Source: Flavobacterium panacagri
GTDB lineage: Bacteria > Bacteroidota > Bacteroidia > Flavobacteriales > Flavobacteriaceae
DNA length: 64,000 bases
Assembly: GCF_030378165.1 (NCBI RefSeq)
Contig: NZ_CP119766.1
Coordinates: forward strand, 4,960,001 to 5,024,000
Direction of reading: 5' to 3'
The notes under the pieces were generated by a model. The model was not told the origin of the DNA. It worked only from the letters and a program-made list of their open reading frames with translations, and ran no database searches. The translations under genes and the position numbers were made by a program. Shown in pieces: positions 14,899-23,235 of this stretch; within the stretch, counting starts at the first letter, position 1; each line of letters starts with the position of its first letter.

Positions 14899-15795
14899 TT
14901 AAAACTCACATAGAAGTGTCACAGGATATTTCTGTTCCCTAAAAACATGCATATGATGATCCAAATCCTTAAAAATATCTTCAAATCGGTCAAAAGAAGA
15001 TTCGTAACCGTAACCACCATCTCTTTTAAAACTTTCCTTGATTTTTAGTTTTCCTATCACTTCAAATTTATCTTTAAAACTTATAATATCTCTATGGGTT
15101 ACCAAATGATATGGCAAGCCAAAGAAAATGCCATCTTGTTTAAGATATTTCCAAATTTCATCAACACCTGGCTGATATTCTAGCATTGTTCTCCAATCGT
15201 AGCCTGAACCAATTTTTCGTCCAGCAATAAAACAGGATTTTAAGTCTTCTACTGTTGGTTTGTCTTTGCCTTTATAAGTAGTGGCAACTAAATCGTATGT
15301 ACATTGTCCGCGTTGCTGCGTAACTTTAGCACAAACCACAGCATAGTAATTTTGGTCTGAAAGCTGAAACGTCAATACATCATCGGGTTGAAAATAGAGA
15401 TTTTTAATGATTCTGTATTTCTTTCTATTTCTAACTTTTACATTCGGGATACTTATTTTCTTCAGCAATTTATCAAGTTCTCTCTGTCTTTTTTTGCCTT
15501 CATTAGCATCACATTCCGCTGTCCAAACGTTTACTCCCGCTTTTAAGTCTGTAACTCGTTTTACTTCATCATGAATTTCAGGGGTTAGTTCTCCAATTTC
15601 CCAAAAAGCAAGAGCATAGGCAGTAACGAATATTTCATGGTAAAAATCAGAATCGATTCCATAATCCTCTTTTATAAATGGCAATTCTTTTTGGATAGTT
15701 TCGATACTTGCATCGCTGTCATACAAATCCATTATTCGTTCGTAAGTATCGCGGGCTAAATCGCCATCAATTATTTTTACTCCGTCCGTTGCCAT
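14899..15795 (-). CDS. Uncharacterised protein, possible Imm26-like C-terminal domain
   Basis: 298 residues, no signal peptide or membrane segment. The N-terminal ~100 residues are acidic and helical. The C-terminal part opens with YFQPDDVLTFQLSDQNYYAV, which resembles the start of Imm26-type immunity domains (a DVFxxxLxDGxYxxxxV pattern), and continues with a beta-rich region and two Gly/Tyr motifs. The match is by eye and weak. It neighbours the orphan gene pocket but is separated from it by the leader RNA. It could be an immunity protein without its toxin, or a house-keeping protein of unknown role. Confidence 0.55.
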   Translation of the reverse strand: MATDGVKIIDGDLARDTYERIMDLYDSDASIETIQKELPFIKEDYGIDSDFYHEIFVTAYALAFWEIGELTPEIHDEVKRVTDLKAGVNVWTAECDANEGKKRQRELDKLLKKISIPNVKVRNRKKYRIIKNLYFQPDDVLTFQLSDQNYYAVVCAKVTQQRGQCTYDLVATTYKGKDKPTVEDLKSCFIAGRKIGSGYDWRTMLEYQPGVDEIWKYLKQDGIFFGLPYHLVTHRDIISFKDKFEVIGKLKIKESFKRDGGYGYESSFDRFEDIFKDLDHHMHVFREQKYPVTLLCEF

Positions 15796-15942
15796 TTGTT
15801 TTAGAATTATTTATAAAAAGAAATTTAGGCTAAATATAAAAGGTTATTTTTACAAAAAAGAATATTCTATTAATAATACAATCAAACTGGAAACAAAAAA
15901 TTATGCATACTTTTGAGTAACATATCTTTGATTATCTAATAA

Positions 15943-16500
15943 ATGTTTAAAATGAAGTTATCGGTACTTTTATTTCTATTTACTTCACTTTCTTTTGCTC
16001 AAATGCGAAACTATGAAATGATGAAAAAAGATTTACTAAATGATGTCATTAGACAAGAAACATTTAATAATAAAGGCGAAACTTTCATTGCTAAAAAAAT
16101 TGATTCTGTAAACGTAGAACATTTATTAAAATTGATTCTTGAAAAACCATACATAACCAATCCAGACTTTCAAAGTGAAAACCTTATACTAACTGGCGAA
16201 GAATTAGAATATCTTTCTAAAGCTATTCGACAACAATATAAAAATGAATGGCAAGAAAAGGACTTTAATAATCGTAAATTACTTCAGAAATCGGATATTT
16301 TAGAATATCTCAATAAAGATCTGACTAGTCAGGTTCTTATGATTTCGAAGCCTATATATATTAAAAGTGATAACACAGCATTTATATATATTGCAAGTTT
16401 GCATCGTCACAAAGGTTATGGGAATTCAAGTCTTGCACTTTATACAAATAAAGACGGGATATGGAAAAAATCTTTTAATATTATTGAAGACAATTATTAA
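15943..16500 (+). CDS. Small exported protein of unknown function
   Basis: 185 residues. The start may be the ATG at 15943 or the one at 15952; both give a signal peptide (MKLSVLLFLFTSLSFA, then Q). The mature part is hydrophilic with several Tyr and Lys, and has no Cys for lipidation at the cleavage site. A -7 box TATCTTTG lies at 15923-15930, 13 bp before the first ATG. I do not recognise a family. It stands alone, upstream of the convergent mechanosensitive channel gene. Confidence 0.7.
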   Translation: MFKMKLSVLLFLFTSLSFAQMRNYEMMKKDLLNDVIRQETFNNKGETFIAKKIDSVNVEHLLKLILEKPYITNPDFQSENLILTGEELEYLSKAIRQQYKNEWQEKDFNNRKLLQKSDILEYLNKDLTSQVLMISKPIYIKSDNTAFIYIASLHRHKGYGNSSLALYTNKDGIWKKSFNIIEDNY

Positions 16501-16595
16501 TAAAAGTTTACCCTATAAAGAGACGCTCAAGCAATCAAAGGGCTATCAAACTTGAAAAAAAACTCTGCAACTTTATCCCTTTGTCCCTTTCGACC

Positions 16596-17408
16596 TTATT
16601 TCAAAACAAACTCATTTTCCTTCAAAGTATTCAAAACTTCGGCAATAATTTTAGAACGGCATTCGGAGTTTTTACCATGCGGCCCTGTTTTTACCCAATA
16701 CCGAATATTAAGCTGAATGACACCTGCTGCCGCAACATCTGTAATCACCGCGGCGTTTTCATAATCTTTGTCGGTTACGTCTTCGTTTTTGTGGAGTACT
16801 TCTTTTACGAGTTCAATGGCGTGGTGATAATCTGAACCGTATTCTAGTCCAACGGTAAAAGTCTGTAAAAGAAAGCCTTCGCTATTGTAGTTGATGAGTG
16901 TATTTTTAATTAAAAGCGCATTGGGAATATAGATGATTTTAGAATCGCTCTTTACTTCGGTGTCACGCAGATTCAGGTTGATGACTTCGCCTTTTACACC
17001 GTTGCTTTCTATAATATCGCCAATATTAAAAGGACGTTTAAAAGCCAGCAGAATTCCAGCAAGGAAATTTTCACCAATGTCTTTAAGCGCAAAACCAATT
17101 ACAAAAGCTGAGATTCCCGCGCCGGCAAGCATGCTTTGCGCAACTCCATCAAGACCTATAATCTTAAACATAAACAAAACCCCAATAATAATCAAAACCG
17201 ATTTGATTAAACGGGCAATAAAAACAGCCAGAAGTCGGTCGTGCATTTTGGCTTTTAGTCGGTTTCCCGCAAAAATACCAATGCGGGTCGCAATGAACCA
17301 CGAAACCAGAATGACAACAACAGCCAGAATAAATTTTGGCGTAAGATCAACAATACTGTAATAATAATTTTCTAAATGTTTAAAAACGTCCTGAACGAAA
17401 TCTTCCAT
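16596..17408 (-). CDS. Small-conductance mechanosensitive channel (MscS family)
   Basis: 270 residues with the minimal MscS layout: an N-terminal amphipathic part, TM1 at about 26-45, TM2 at about 65-83, the pore-lining TM3 with the Ala/Gly pattern (MLAGAGISAFVIGFALKDIG), then the beta domain (FKRPFNIGDIIESNGVKGEV) and an alpha/beta C-terminal domain. It forms an inner-membrane heptamer that opens under membrane tension to relieve hypo-osmotic shock. The length is close to that of E. coli MscS. The gene stands alone on the minus strand. Confidence 0.95.
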   Translation of the reverse strand: MEDFVQDVFKHLENYYYSIVDLTPKFILAVVVILVSWFIATRIGIFAGNRLKAKMHDRLLAVFIARLIKSVLIIIGVLFMFKIIGLDGVAQSMLAGAGISAFVIGFALKDIGENFLAGILLAFKRPFNIGDIIESNGVKGEVINLNLRDTEVKSDSKIIYIPNALLIKNTLINYNSEGFLLQTFTVGLEYGSDYHHAIELVKEVLHKNEDVTDKDYENAAVITDVAAAGVIQLNIRYWVKTGPHGKNSECRSKIIAEVLNTLKENEFVLK

Positions 17409-17666
17409 AATAATCGGCGTAAAAAGTAAAGCTTTAAAATTACGTTTTCAGAAATGGAGAGGTTTACAGGATTTACCTAGAATTTTATAAAATCTGATGT
17501 TGCTTGTTCCTTGCTACTGCTTGCGTTTCTCTTGTTTTTTTTTCCACAAAGGCGCTGTGACACAAAGTTTTTTTAAAAATTTATTAATGACAATATTGAT
17601 CAGTTCTAAGGGCATTCTCCTAAATCAATTTCAGAATAAGTTTAATTTACCTTAGAAAAACAATTT
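17409..17666. other. Intergenic stretch with a short CACAAAG-type repeat fragment
   Basis: Bases ~17543-17570 read CACAAAGGCGCTGTGACACA and then a run of T, a fragment of the palindromic repeat family seen elsewhere in the window. No gene was found. Confidence 0.4.
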
Positions 17667-18110
17667 TTAGCCTATTCTGAAAATTAATGCCTTATTTTCG
17701 TTTACGGCCATTTCATAAGCGTCTTTAATGTTTTGAAAATATTCCAAAATGAAGGCTTTCTGGCTAGGTCTTGTAAATGAATAATTTTCTTTTTCGCCTG
17801 TTTCCCAAAACTCCAAAAATCTTTCAATTGTTATTTGGTCTAATATTGTTTCCTTGTTTTTCTTAACTTCTTCAGAAGTTGAATAACCTATATAACCATC
17901 TTCGGGAGAAAATGAGTTATTGCCTTGGATTATTTTGCCCACTGCTTCACTGCCAAGTCCTGAAAACTTATTTAATATTTCAAGTAAATCAATTGCGAAA
18001 TAACTCAAATCTGCAGTTTCCTTCAAGGATTCTAATTCCGAAAATTTATTCTTTCTCTGATTTTTTAATTCCTCGTTTGAAAGTTTGTATAGTGAACCTG
18101 TTAATGACAT
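17667..18110 (-). CDS. DUF1877/YfbM-like protein
   Basis: 147 residues, cytoplasmic by absence of signals. The start MSLTGSLYKLSNEELKNQ and the later GYIGYSTSEEVKKNKETI with ITIERFLEFW follow the order of conserved parts in the DUF1877 (YfbM) family: an opening YRLTxEEL, a Gly/Tyr turn, a TPEEV helix and a final helix. The match is by eye, with moderate certainty. The function of that family is unknown. The gene is isolated between the MscS gene and a divergent orphan gene. Confidence 0.6.
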   Translation of the reverse strand: MSLTGSLYKLSNEELKNQRKNKFSELESLKETADLSYFAIDLLEILNKFSGLGSEAVGKIIQGNNSFSPEDGYIGYSTSEEVKKNKETILDQITIERFLEFWETGEKENYSFTRPSQKAFILEYFQNIKDAYEMAVNENKALIFRIG

Positions 18111-18366
18111 ATTTTTTTTAGTATAAGTTTAGACGTAAAAACAAATATAACATTTAAAGAATGATTTCGACAAAGTATAATCATAAAGGAGAAAAGCCTT
18201 TATTCCTTTGTCTCGCTGCTTCTTTTACAGCTTCTTATAAAATCATAACTACTTAAATTTAAACTTTTTATATTGTTTTTATAACTTTTAAGAGCTACAC
18301 TTAAAAACACTAAAACCCTAAATTTACATAATCCGTAAATTAATATAGTACTTAAAAACAATTGTT

Positions 18367-18840
18367 ATGCAGACTATACAAAAAGTAATCGAATTACTCT
18401 CTCAAAAATACAAATCCCGTATTTCTATTCTTAACAATAATTTAGATGGCAGATTCAGTTCTATATTAGATACGAAGAATGGAACCATGTTTTCTGTTTC
18501 GTTCGATTCACTTTATGTATTCAAGGATTCAGACAACAATTTTTGGTCCACTACGCCAAGATCTTTCATTTACAACGATAAAAAATATTATCCAAAAGCA
18601 GGAGAAGAATATACCCGAAAAGACGGTATCAAATATATTTTTACTACCAGAGAAGAAGTTCTGGAAAAAGCGGCTGCTTATTTTGGAAAATTTATTGATT
18701 CTAACTACGGAATCAAAATTGTCAACCAAAAATTATTCTTTTACGAAGGCCGTGATAAAACAGAAAAAATCGATCTGAACCATCAAAAGTTTAAATCTAA
18801 ATTATTTGGTAAAATTGATACTTATATCTCTTTTAATTAA
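18367..18840 (+). CDS. Orphan protein, paralogue of the next gene (longer form)
   Basis: 157 residues, no signal peptide. The first ~110 residues align with the 114-residue protein at 19209-19553: ISILNNN..., SILDTKNGTMFSVSFDSLYV, NFWSTTPRSF, YYPKAGEEY and YIFTTREEVLEKAAAYFGK have direct counterparts. About 45 extra C-terminal residues, rich in Lys and Phe, follow. The core looks like a small beta-rich domain with a C-terminal helix. I do not recognise the family. It is followed by element B and a terminator, so it is probably a single-gene transcript. Confidence 0.7.
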   Translation: MQTIQKVIELLSQKYKSRISILNNNLDGRFSSILDTKNGTMFSVSFDSLYVFKDSDNNFWSTTPRSFIYNDKKYYPKAGEEYTRKDGIKYIFTTREEVLEKAAAYFGKFIDSNYGIKIVNQKLFFYEGRDKTEKIDLNHQKFKSKLFGKIDTYISFN

Positions 18841-18893
18841 AATTAACTGGTAAATAGCCAGCAAAGACACAAAAAAAGCGGTTCAAAAACGGA

Positions 18894-18954
18894 ATAACCT
18901 ACGTTACGCTTTTATTGTTAGTAGTTACCCAAACTGTACGCATTTTTAATGCGG
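18894..18954 (+). repeat. 60-bp element shared by two 3' regions, copy B
   Basis: Matches 11558-11617 from ATAACCT through TTACC and ACTGTACGCATT. It is followed by a strong stem, GTATTTTAAAA (18954-18964) with TTTTAAAATAC (18976-18986), and then a terminator. No gene lies between this element and the next start at 19209. Confidence 0.6.
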
Positions 18955-19008
18955 TATTTTAAAATTTTGATTTGGTTTTAAAATACAAAATTACAACTTG
19001 TTCAAAGA

Positions 19009-19039
19009 GACAGCACTTTAATAGGTGCTGTCTTTTTTT
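19009..19039 (+). terminator. Rho-independent terminator
   Basis: GACAGCAC (19009-19016) pairs perfectly with GTGCTGTC (19025-19032), followed by seven T. It ends the transcript of the 157-residue gene. Confidence 0.88.
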
Positions 19040-19208
19040 GTCTGAATCTTTCATAAAATTAGAAAGCTAACACTCTAAGCTCTAAAAGAATGCTTCTTTT
19101 AACTTGAAAAAAAACTTATTTTAATATAAAAAAAACTTTTAGTGGCTGAATCGATAAATTTCGTAATTTTAAATTTACAGTTTCAAAGACAAAAAAAATC
19201 CACATGTT

Positions 19209-19553
19209 ATGCCACTAACAAAAAAAATCACGGACTTACTGTCTAAAAAATACAATCATAATATTAGTATTTTAGGCACTTATACCAGCAGTAAATACAC
19301 GTCTATATTGGACAATGACAATGGGACTATCTTTATTGTGTCTGATACTGACCTCTACTCTTTTAAAGATCAGGACAGTAATCTTTGGGTCAACGTTACA
19401 GATTCTTTTCATGCAAACGGAAAAGAACATTACCCAGAAATGGGAGAATCGTACAAGCTCGATCATGGCGTACAATACAGCTTTACCACAAAAGAGGCAA
19501 TTGTAGAAATGGCATCTGACTATTTCGAAAAACACACACCTAATATTGCTTAG
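19209..19553 (+). CDS. Orphan protein, short paralogue of the preceding gene
   Basis: 114 residues with no signal peptide or membrane segment. It shares with the 157-residue upstream protein the order KKITDLLSKKYNHNISILG, SILDNDNGTIFIVSDTDLYS, FKDQDSNLW, HYPEMGESY and YSFTTKEAIVEMASDYFEK. It is acidic, whereas its paralogue is basic. The pair is a tandem duplication with independent terminators. The function is unknown; the size and beta-rich core would suit a small binding protein. Confidence 0.7.
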   Translation: MPLTKKITDLLSKKYNHNISILGTYTSSKYTSILDNDNGTIFIVSDTDLYSFKDQDSNLWVNVTDSFHANGKEHYPEMGESYKLDHGVQYSFTTKEAIVEMASDYFEKHTPNIA

Positions 19554-19607
19554 GATACTTATTAAATATTGTTTTTTTTACAGTAACAATTAGATCAAAC
19601 TCTTCAA

Positions 19608-19639
19608 AACAGTACACAGCCAAGTGCTGTTTTTTTTTT
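19608..19639 (+). terminator. Rho-independent terminator
   Basis: AACAGTAC (19608-19615) pairs with GTGCTGTT (19624-19631, one G-U pair), followed by a long T run. It ends the 114-residue gene. Confidence 0.8.
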
Positions 19640-19695
19640 GTTGCACAATTACTGTTTCCTACAAAAAAAAAGAACAAAACTTATTTCCTTTTCTA

Positions 19696-19703
19696 TATAT
19701 TTG
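19696..19703 (+). promoter_or_regulatory. -7 promoter box before lemA
   Basis: TATATTTG matches TAnnTTTG and lies 27 bp upstream of the lemA ATG. No TTG at the classical -33 spacing was found. Confidence 0.5.
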
Positions 19704-19730
19704 CTTCCTAACCTATTAAAATTTTAAGTT

Positions 19731-20285
19731 ATGTTTATTGTTATACTAGTTATTGCATTCATCTTTATTGGTGTATTAATTTATAATTCACTTATCGGAA
19801 AAAGAAATCAAGTAACCAATGCTTTTTCTGCTATTGATGTGATGCTGAAAAAACGTTTCGATTTGATTCCAAATCTGGTAGAAGTGGTAAAACAATACAC
19901 GAATTACGAACAAAGTACTTTAACAAAAATCGTGGAACTTCGTGCAAAAGCTACTTCTAGTTCCTTAACCGATACTGAAAAAGCAAGTTTGGATACCGAA
20001 TTAAGCACTACTGTAAAAGGTTTAATGGTTACGGTTGAAAATTATCCTGATTTGAAAGCCAACACTAATTTCCTGAACTTACAATCGACATGGACAGAAA
20101 GCGAAGAACAAATCGCTGCTGCAAGAAGAACCTATAACGCTGCCGTAACCGATTACAACAATGCTATTATGATGTTTCCTGGAAATATATTTTCTGGCAT
20201 GTTGAATTATACCAAAATCGATGTTTTAGAAACTCCAGAAGAAGAGCGTAAAAACATTAGTGCAAAAGAGCTTTTTAACAATTAA
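19731..20285 (+). CDS. lemA: LemA family protein
   Basis: 184 residues with an N-terminal membrane anchor (MFIVILVIAFIFIGVLIYNS) and then the LemA core: RNQVTNAFSAIDVMLKKRFD, LIPNLVEVVKQY and a helical domain ending with the FPGNIFSGMLNY segment. The fold is a helical bundle facing outward from the cytoplasmic membrane; its precise function is unsettled. The length is typical. The stop codon overlaps the start of the next gene (TAATG), so the two are translationally coupled. LemA is commonly paired with membrane proteins of the DUF3137 or TPM type, as here. Confidence 0.95.
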   Translation: MFIVILVIAFIFIGVLIYNSLIGKRNQVTNAFSAIDVMLKKRFDLIPNLVEVVKQYTNYEQSTLTKIVELRAKATSSSLTDTEKASLDTELSTTVKGLMVTVENYPDLKANTNFLNLQSTWTESEEQIAAARRTYNAAVTDYNNAIMMFPGNIFSGMLNYTKIDVLETPEEERKNISAKELFNN

Positions 20286-21241
20286 TGGATTCAGAAAATA
20301 CTAGTACTAAAGCCTTGCAAGAGGTTTTGAATACATTAGAAATTGACCGAAAAAAAATATCCGAAACCTACAAAAGTGCTTATATCTTACTTGGCCTTGC
20401 TGGACTGGTATTGCTTGTTGGCTTTCTAATCCGTTTTCCTACATTAGCAATATTTGGAGCTTTGGTTCCTGCTATCATTGGCATTATAACCTATTACAGA
20501 GTAGATGATGATGCCAGAAAGTATAAAAACACTTATAAAATTAATGTGGTTGGATCTGCTTTAAAAGAGATTAATGAAACTTTGACCATTACACCTCAAA
20601 GCGGCTTACCACATTATGAATTTGTGAGTTCCGAGCTTTTTACCACTAGACCAGATCGTTATAAGACACAAGATTTAGTAAACGGAACAGCCGATAAAAC
20701 CGCTTTTTGGTTCTCAGAAGTACATGCCGAGTACAAAACCGAAACGCATACTAAAAACGGAACCCGCACAGAATGGCATACGATTTTTAAGGGAATTATT
20801 TTTGTAGCCGATTTCAATAAAAACTTTAATGTGTCAACTATTGTTCGTCCAAAAAGTTTTGGAGATTCTATTGGTTCCTGGTTTTCTAAGAATGTCTTCA
20901 GTTTCGGCAACACCGATTTGGTTCAATTAGAAAACACTGAATTTGATAGTAAATTTGTAACCTATTCCAGAAACCAAATTGAAGCGAGATATATTCTGAC
21001 TCCAGCCATGATGGAAAGAATTCTGAATTTAAACAACAAAACAGACGAAACAATTTCGATTTCTTTTATACACTCTAAAATGTATATTGCTTTTCCGTTG
21101 TCTCACAATTACTTTGAAGCTCCAATTCATTCTTCGCTGTTAGATCCTAATTTACTTACTGACGATCTTTCGATTGTGCGTTTTATGCAGGATATAGTGC
21201 AGGAACTGGATTTGAATACTCGAATTTGGGGAAAGGAATAA
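20285..21241 (+). CDS. DUF3137 domain-containing membrane protein
   Basis: 318 residues. Two adjacent membrane helices lie at about 35-75 (YILLGLAGLVLLVGFLIRFP and IFGALVPAIIGIITYY), followed by a large cytoplasmic DUF3137-type domain with HYEFVSSELF, FWFSEVHAEY, TIFKGIIFVADFNK and a C-terminal ISFIHSKMYIAFPLSHNYFE. It is coupled to lemA by a one-base overlap. In LemA/DUF3137 pairs the two proteins are assumed to act together at the membrane; the biochemical role is unknown. Confidence 0.9.
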   Translation: MDSENTSTKALQEVLNTLEIDRKKISETYKSAYILLGLAGLVLLVGFLIRFPTLAIFGALVPAIIGIITYYRVDDDARKYKNTYKINVVGSALKEINETLTITPQSGLPHYEFVSSELFTTRPDRYKTQDLVNGTADKTAFWFSEVHAEYKTETHTKNGTRTEWHTIFKGIIFVADFNKNFNVSTIVRPKSFGDSIGSWFSKNVFSFGNTDLVQLENTEFDSKFVTYSRNQIEARYILTPAMMERILNLNNKTDETISISFIHSKMYIAFPLSHNYFEAPIHSSLLDPNLLTDDLSIVRFMQDIVQELDLNTRIWGKE

Positions 21242-21281
21242 GAGCAATTTCTTTTATGAATCTAAAAAATTATACATAAAA

Positions 21282-21764
21282 ATGAAACGATTCCAAATCA
21301 TATCTTCTCTTTTGTCTTTTCTTTCATCAAACCGTAATAATTCAGAAAGGAAAAACTTTACAAATGAACAATCGAAAGAAATGATGGATTCCGATTTAAT
21401 ATTGAAAGTTAAACTCGCTATAAATCCGAAATTTCAAGACTGGGTTTTATTTAAAAATGGAACTTATATCGTTTTTGACAATGCAGACATAATTAGCGAT
21501 TTAGAAAGTGAAGCTCTACAATTAATGAAAGAATTTGGGCCAGTTTATGCAGGAGGTTCTGCTGGAGACTTTGGAACGGCTAATTTAGGAAAAAATAAAG
21601 GCTGGGTAATTTCAGGACATGGATACGGTATGTATACTTATGTAGCGCCAAGCGAAATACCAGAAAAAACAAATGATGTAGAAATTGGTTTGTTTGGTAG
21701 GAATAAAAGAGATATGGATAGTCAAAATCCAATTGTAATTCACGTCAATCGAAAAACGACTTAA
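21282..21764 (+). CDS. Conserved orphan protein (copy 1 of a dispersed pair)
   Basis: 160 residues. The core of about 110 residues (FQDWVLFKNGTYIVF, DLESEALQLMKEFGPVYAG, GWVISGHGYGMYTYV, IGLFGRNKRD and PIVIHVNRK) is nearly identical to the protein at 32795-33217. The two genes are also very close at the DNA level over that part. The N-terminus differs. There is no clear signal peptide, and no recognised family. The gene starts 41 bp after the DUF3137 gene and ends 2 bp before the next gene, so it looks like part of the lemA operon. Confidence 0.72.
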   Translation: MKRFQIISSLLSFLSSNRNNSERKNFTNEQSKEMMDSDLILKVKLAINPKFQDWVLFKNGTYIVFDNADIISDLESEALQLMKEFGPVYAGGSAGDFGTANLGKNKGWVISGHGYGMYTYVAPSEIPEKTNDVEIGLFGRNKRDMDSQNPIVIHVNRKTT

Positions 21765-21766
21765 CA

Positions 21767-22537
21767 ATGATTAAGTTTTACTTTATATTTTTTTTGATTT
21801 CTTTCCATATACTTGGGCAAGTTATTCCTGAAAAAGAATTTGTTATCAGCTATTCTATAGGTCATTATAATTTTAGCAAAACTGGCGAATTTGAAAAAAG
21901 AGAAAACTTTAAATTCGTTCTCGATGAAAACTTTTTTGTTTTAAAAGAATTTCAGTCAATTTCTAATCGATATGCTTACAATTCTCAAACAAAGAAAAAC
22001 GATCGTAAAGTTTCAGATACGGTATTTCAATTTCCAAATAAAAAAATAGAAAAGTCAGTACTGGAAAATTTAATAAAACAATTAAATCAGAACGGTAATA
22101 ATTTCAATATTGATTTTATCAATTCTAATATTTCAAAAGAAATATCAAAAAAGCAGATTATAAAAATTGCAAAGAAGCAAGAGAAACTTTACTGCTTTAG
22201 AAATGACTCGGGAAAGAATAAGATTAAGGAAATCCAAAGTTTTCAAAATTTTGAAAAATACATTCAGAATATTAATCCCGAAACCAATAATTGGATAGTC
22301 TATTTTGATGTTTGGAATTTTGCAGCAATAAACTATTCTGGTTCTAATTATAAAATGAATTTTAATACTGTTTTGGGTCAGCCTATTCGAATTAATAATT
22401 CAAATGAAATAGTGAATTTAAATGTCAATTTAGCTTTATTAGAAATGATTCCAAAAAATTCTCTTTTAGCTAAACAAGTGACAGTTGAAAATATCAAAAC
22501 GGATTATATTAATTGGTTTATTCAAAATATAGATTGA
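21767..22537 (+). CDS. Exported protein of unknown function
   Basis: 256 residues with a signal peptide (MIKFYFIFFLISFHILG, then Q). The mature protein is Lys/Asn-rich, with many alternating hydrophobic residues suggesting beta structure, and no lipobox. I do not recognise a family. The start codon is 2 bp after the stop of the preceding gene, so translation is probably coupled. It may be the last gene of the lemA-DUF3137 operon; a terminator follows at 22625-22658. Confidence 0.68.
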   Translation: MIKFYFIFFLISFHILGQVIPEKEFVISYSIGHYNFSKTGEFEKRENFKFVLDENFFVLKEFQSISNRYAYNSQTKKNDRKVSDTVFQFPNKKIEKSVLENLIKQLNQNGNNFNIDFINSNISKEISKKQIIKIAKKQEKLYCFRNDSGKNKIKEIQSFQNFEKYIQNINPETNNWIVYFDVWNFAAINYSGSNYKMNFNTVLGQPIRINNSNEIVNLNVNLALLEMIPKNSLLAKQVTVENIKTDYINWFIQNID

Positions 22538-22624
22538 GATCAATCACCTCAAATGTTTCTTGAGGATTAAGCAATCTACTTCGTCTATCACGATCATTTA
22601 GTACGGGGCGATCCTGTCATTAAA

Positions 22625-22658
22625 AAAAATGCAAGACCAAAGTTGATCTTGCATTTTT
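22625..22658. terminator. Bidirectional terminator between convergent genes
   Basis: AAAAATGCAAGA pairs with TCTTGCATTTTT around an 10-nt loop, with A residues before and T residues after. It lies between the plus-strand gene ending at 22537 and the minus-strand gene ending at 22687. A smaller hairpin, CCTCAA/TTGAGG, precedes it at about 22549-22567. Confidence 0.85.
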
Positions 22659-22686
22659 GTAATTTGATACATCTCAATAAATCGTT

Positions 22687-23235
22687 TTACACCGTCTGAC
22701 GCTCATGTATTCCTTCTTTGATTTCTTCCACCATTTTTTTATTAAAAGCAGGCAAATCATTAGGATTTCGGCTGGTTACTAATCCGTTGTCTACAACTAC
22801 TTCTGAATCTTCCCATTGCGCTCCAGCATTTTTCAAATCGTTTTTAACAGAGAAGAATGAAGTTACTTTTCGACCTTCTAAAACACCCGCATCTACCAGA
22901 ATTTGAGGACCATGACAAATAGCTGCTACTGGTTTTTTACTTTTAAAAAAGGAACGCACAAAATTTACCGCATTCTCTTCTCTTCTTAATAAATCAGGGT
23001 TTATAACTCCTCCCGGAAGAACCAAAGCATCATAATCAGCTTCGTTTGCCTGGTCTAATACCACATCAACATCATATTCCTTACTCCAATTACCGTCTTT
23101 CCAGGATTTGATAGTTCCTGATTTCAAACTGATGATATCTGCATTCCAACCTTGCTCTTCTAGATAAGCTTTAGGTGATGCTAATTCTGATTCTTCAAAA
23201 CCGTTTGTGGCCAATATGGCTATATTCTTTTTCAT
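22687..23235 (-). CDS. DJ-1/PfpI family type 1 glutamine amidotransferase-like protein
   Basis: 182 residues with the DJ-1/PfpI fold. Glu15 in the NGFEESEL region and the nucleophile elbow AAICHGPQ with Cys107-His108 form the usual active site. DALVLPGGVINPDLLR precedes it, and an acidic C-terminal region follows (NGLVTSRNPNDLPAFNKKMV). Relatives include stress-induced proteases, deglycase-like and methylglyoxal-handling proteins such as YhbO; the substrate cannot be told. The gene is single and ends at a shared bidirectional terminator. Confidence 0.93.
   Translation of the reverse strand: MKKNIAILATNGFEESELASPKAYLEEQGWNADIISLKSGTIKSWKDGNWSKEYDVDVVLDQANEADYDALVLPGGVINPDLLRREENAVNFVRSFFKSKKPVAAICHGPQILVDAGVLEGRKVTSFFSVKNDLKNAGAQWEDSEVVVDNGLVTSRNPNDLPAFNKKMVEEIKEGIHERQTV

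Noticed and set aside
11781..15795. Prophage or integrative element
   Set aside because: Accessory genes and direct repeats are present, but no integrase, phage structural gene or tRNA attachment site was found.
16367..16555. Overlapping frame at the end of the 185-residue exported protein gene
   Set aside because: It overlaps a better frame, has no start context and no recognisable features.
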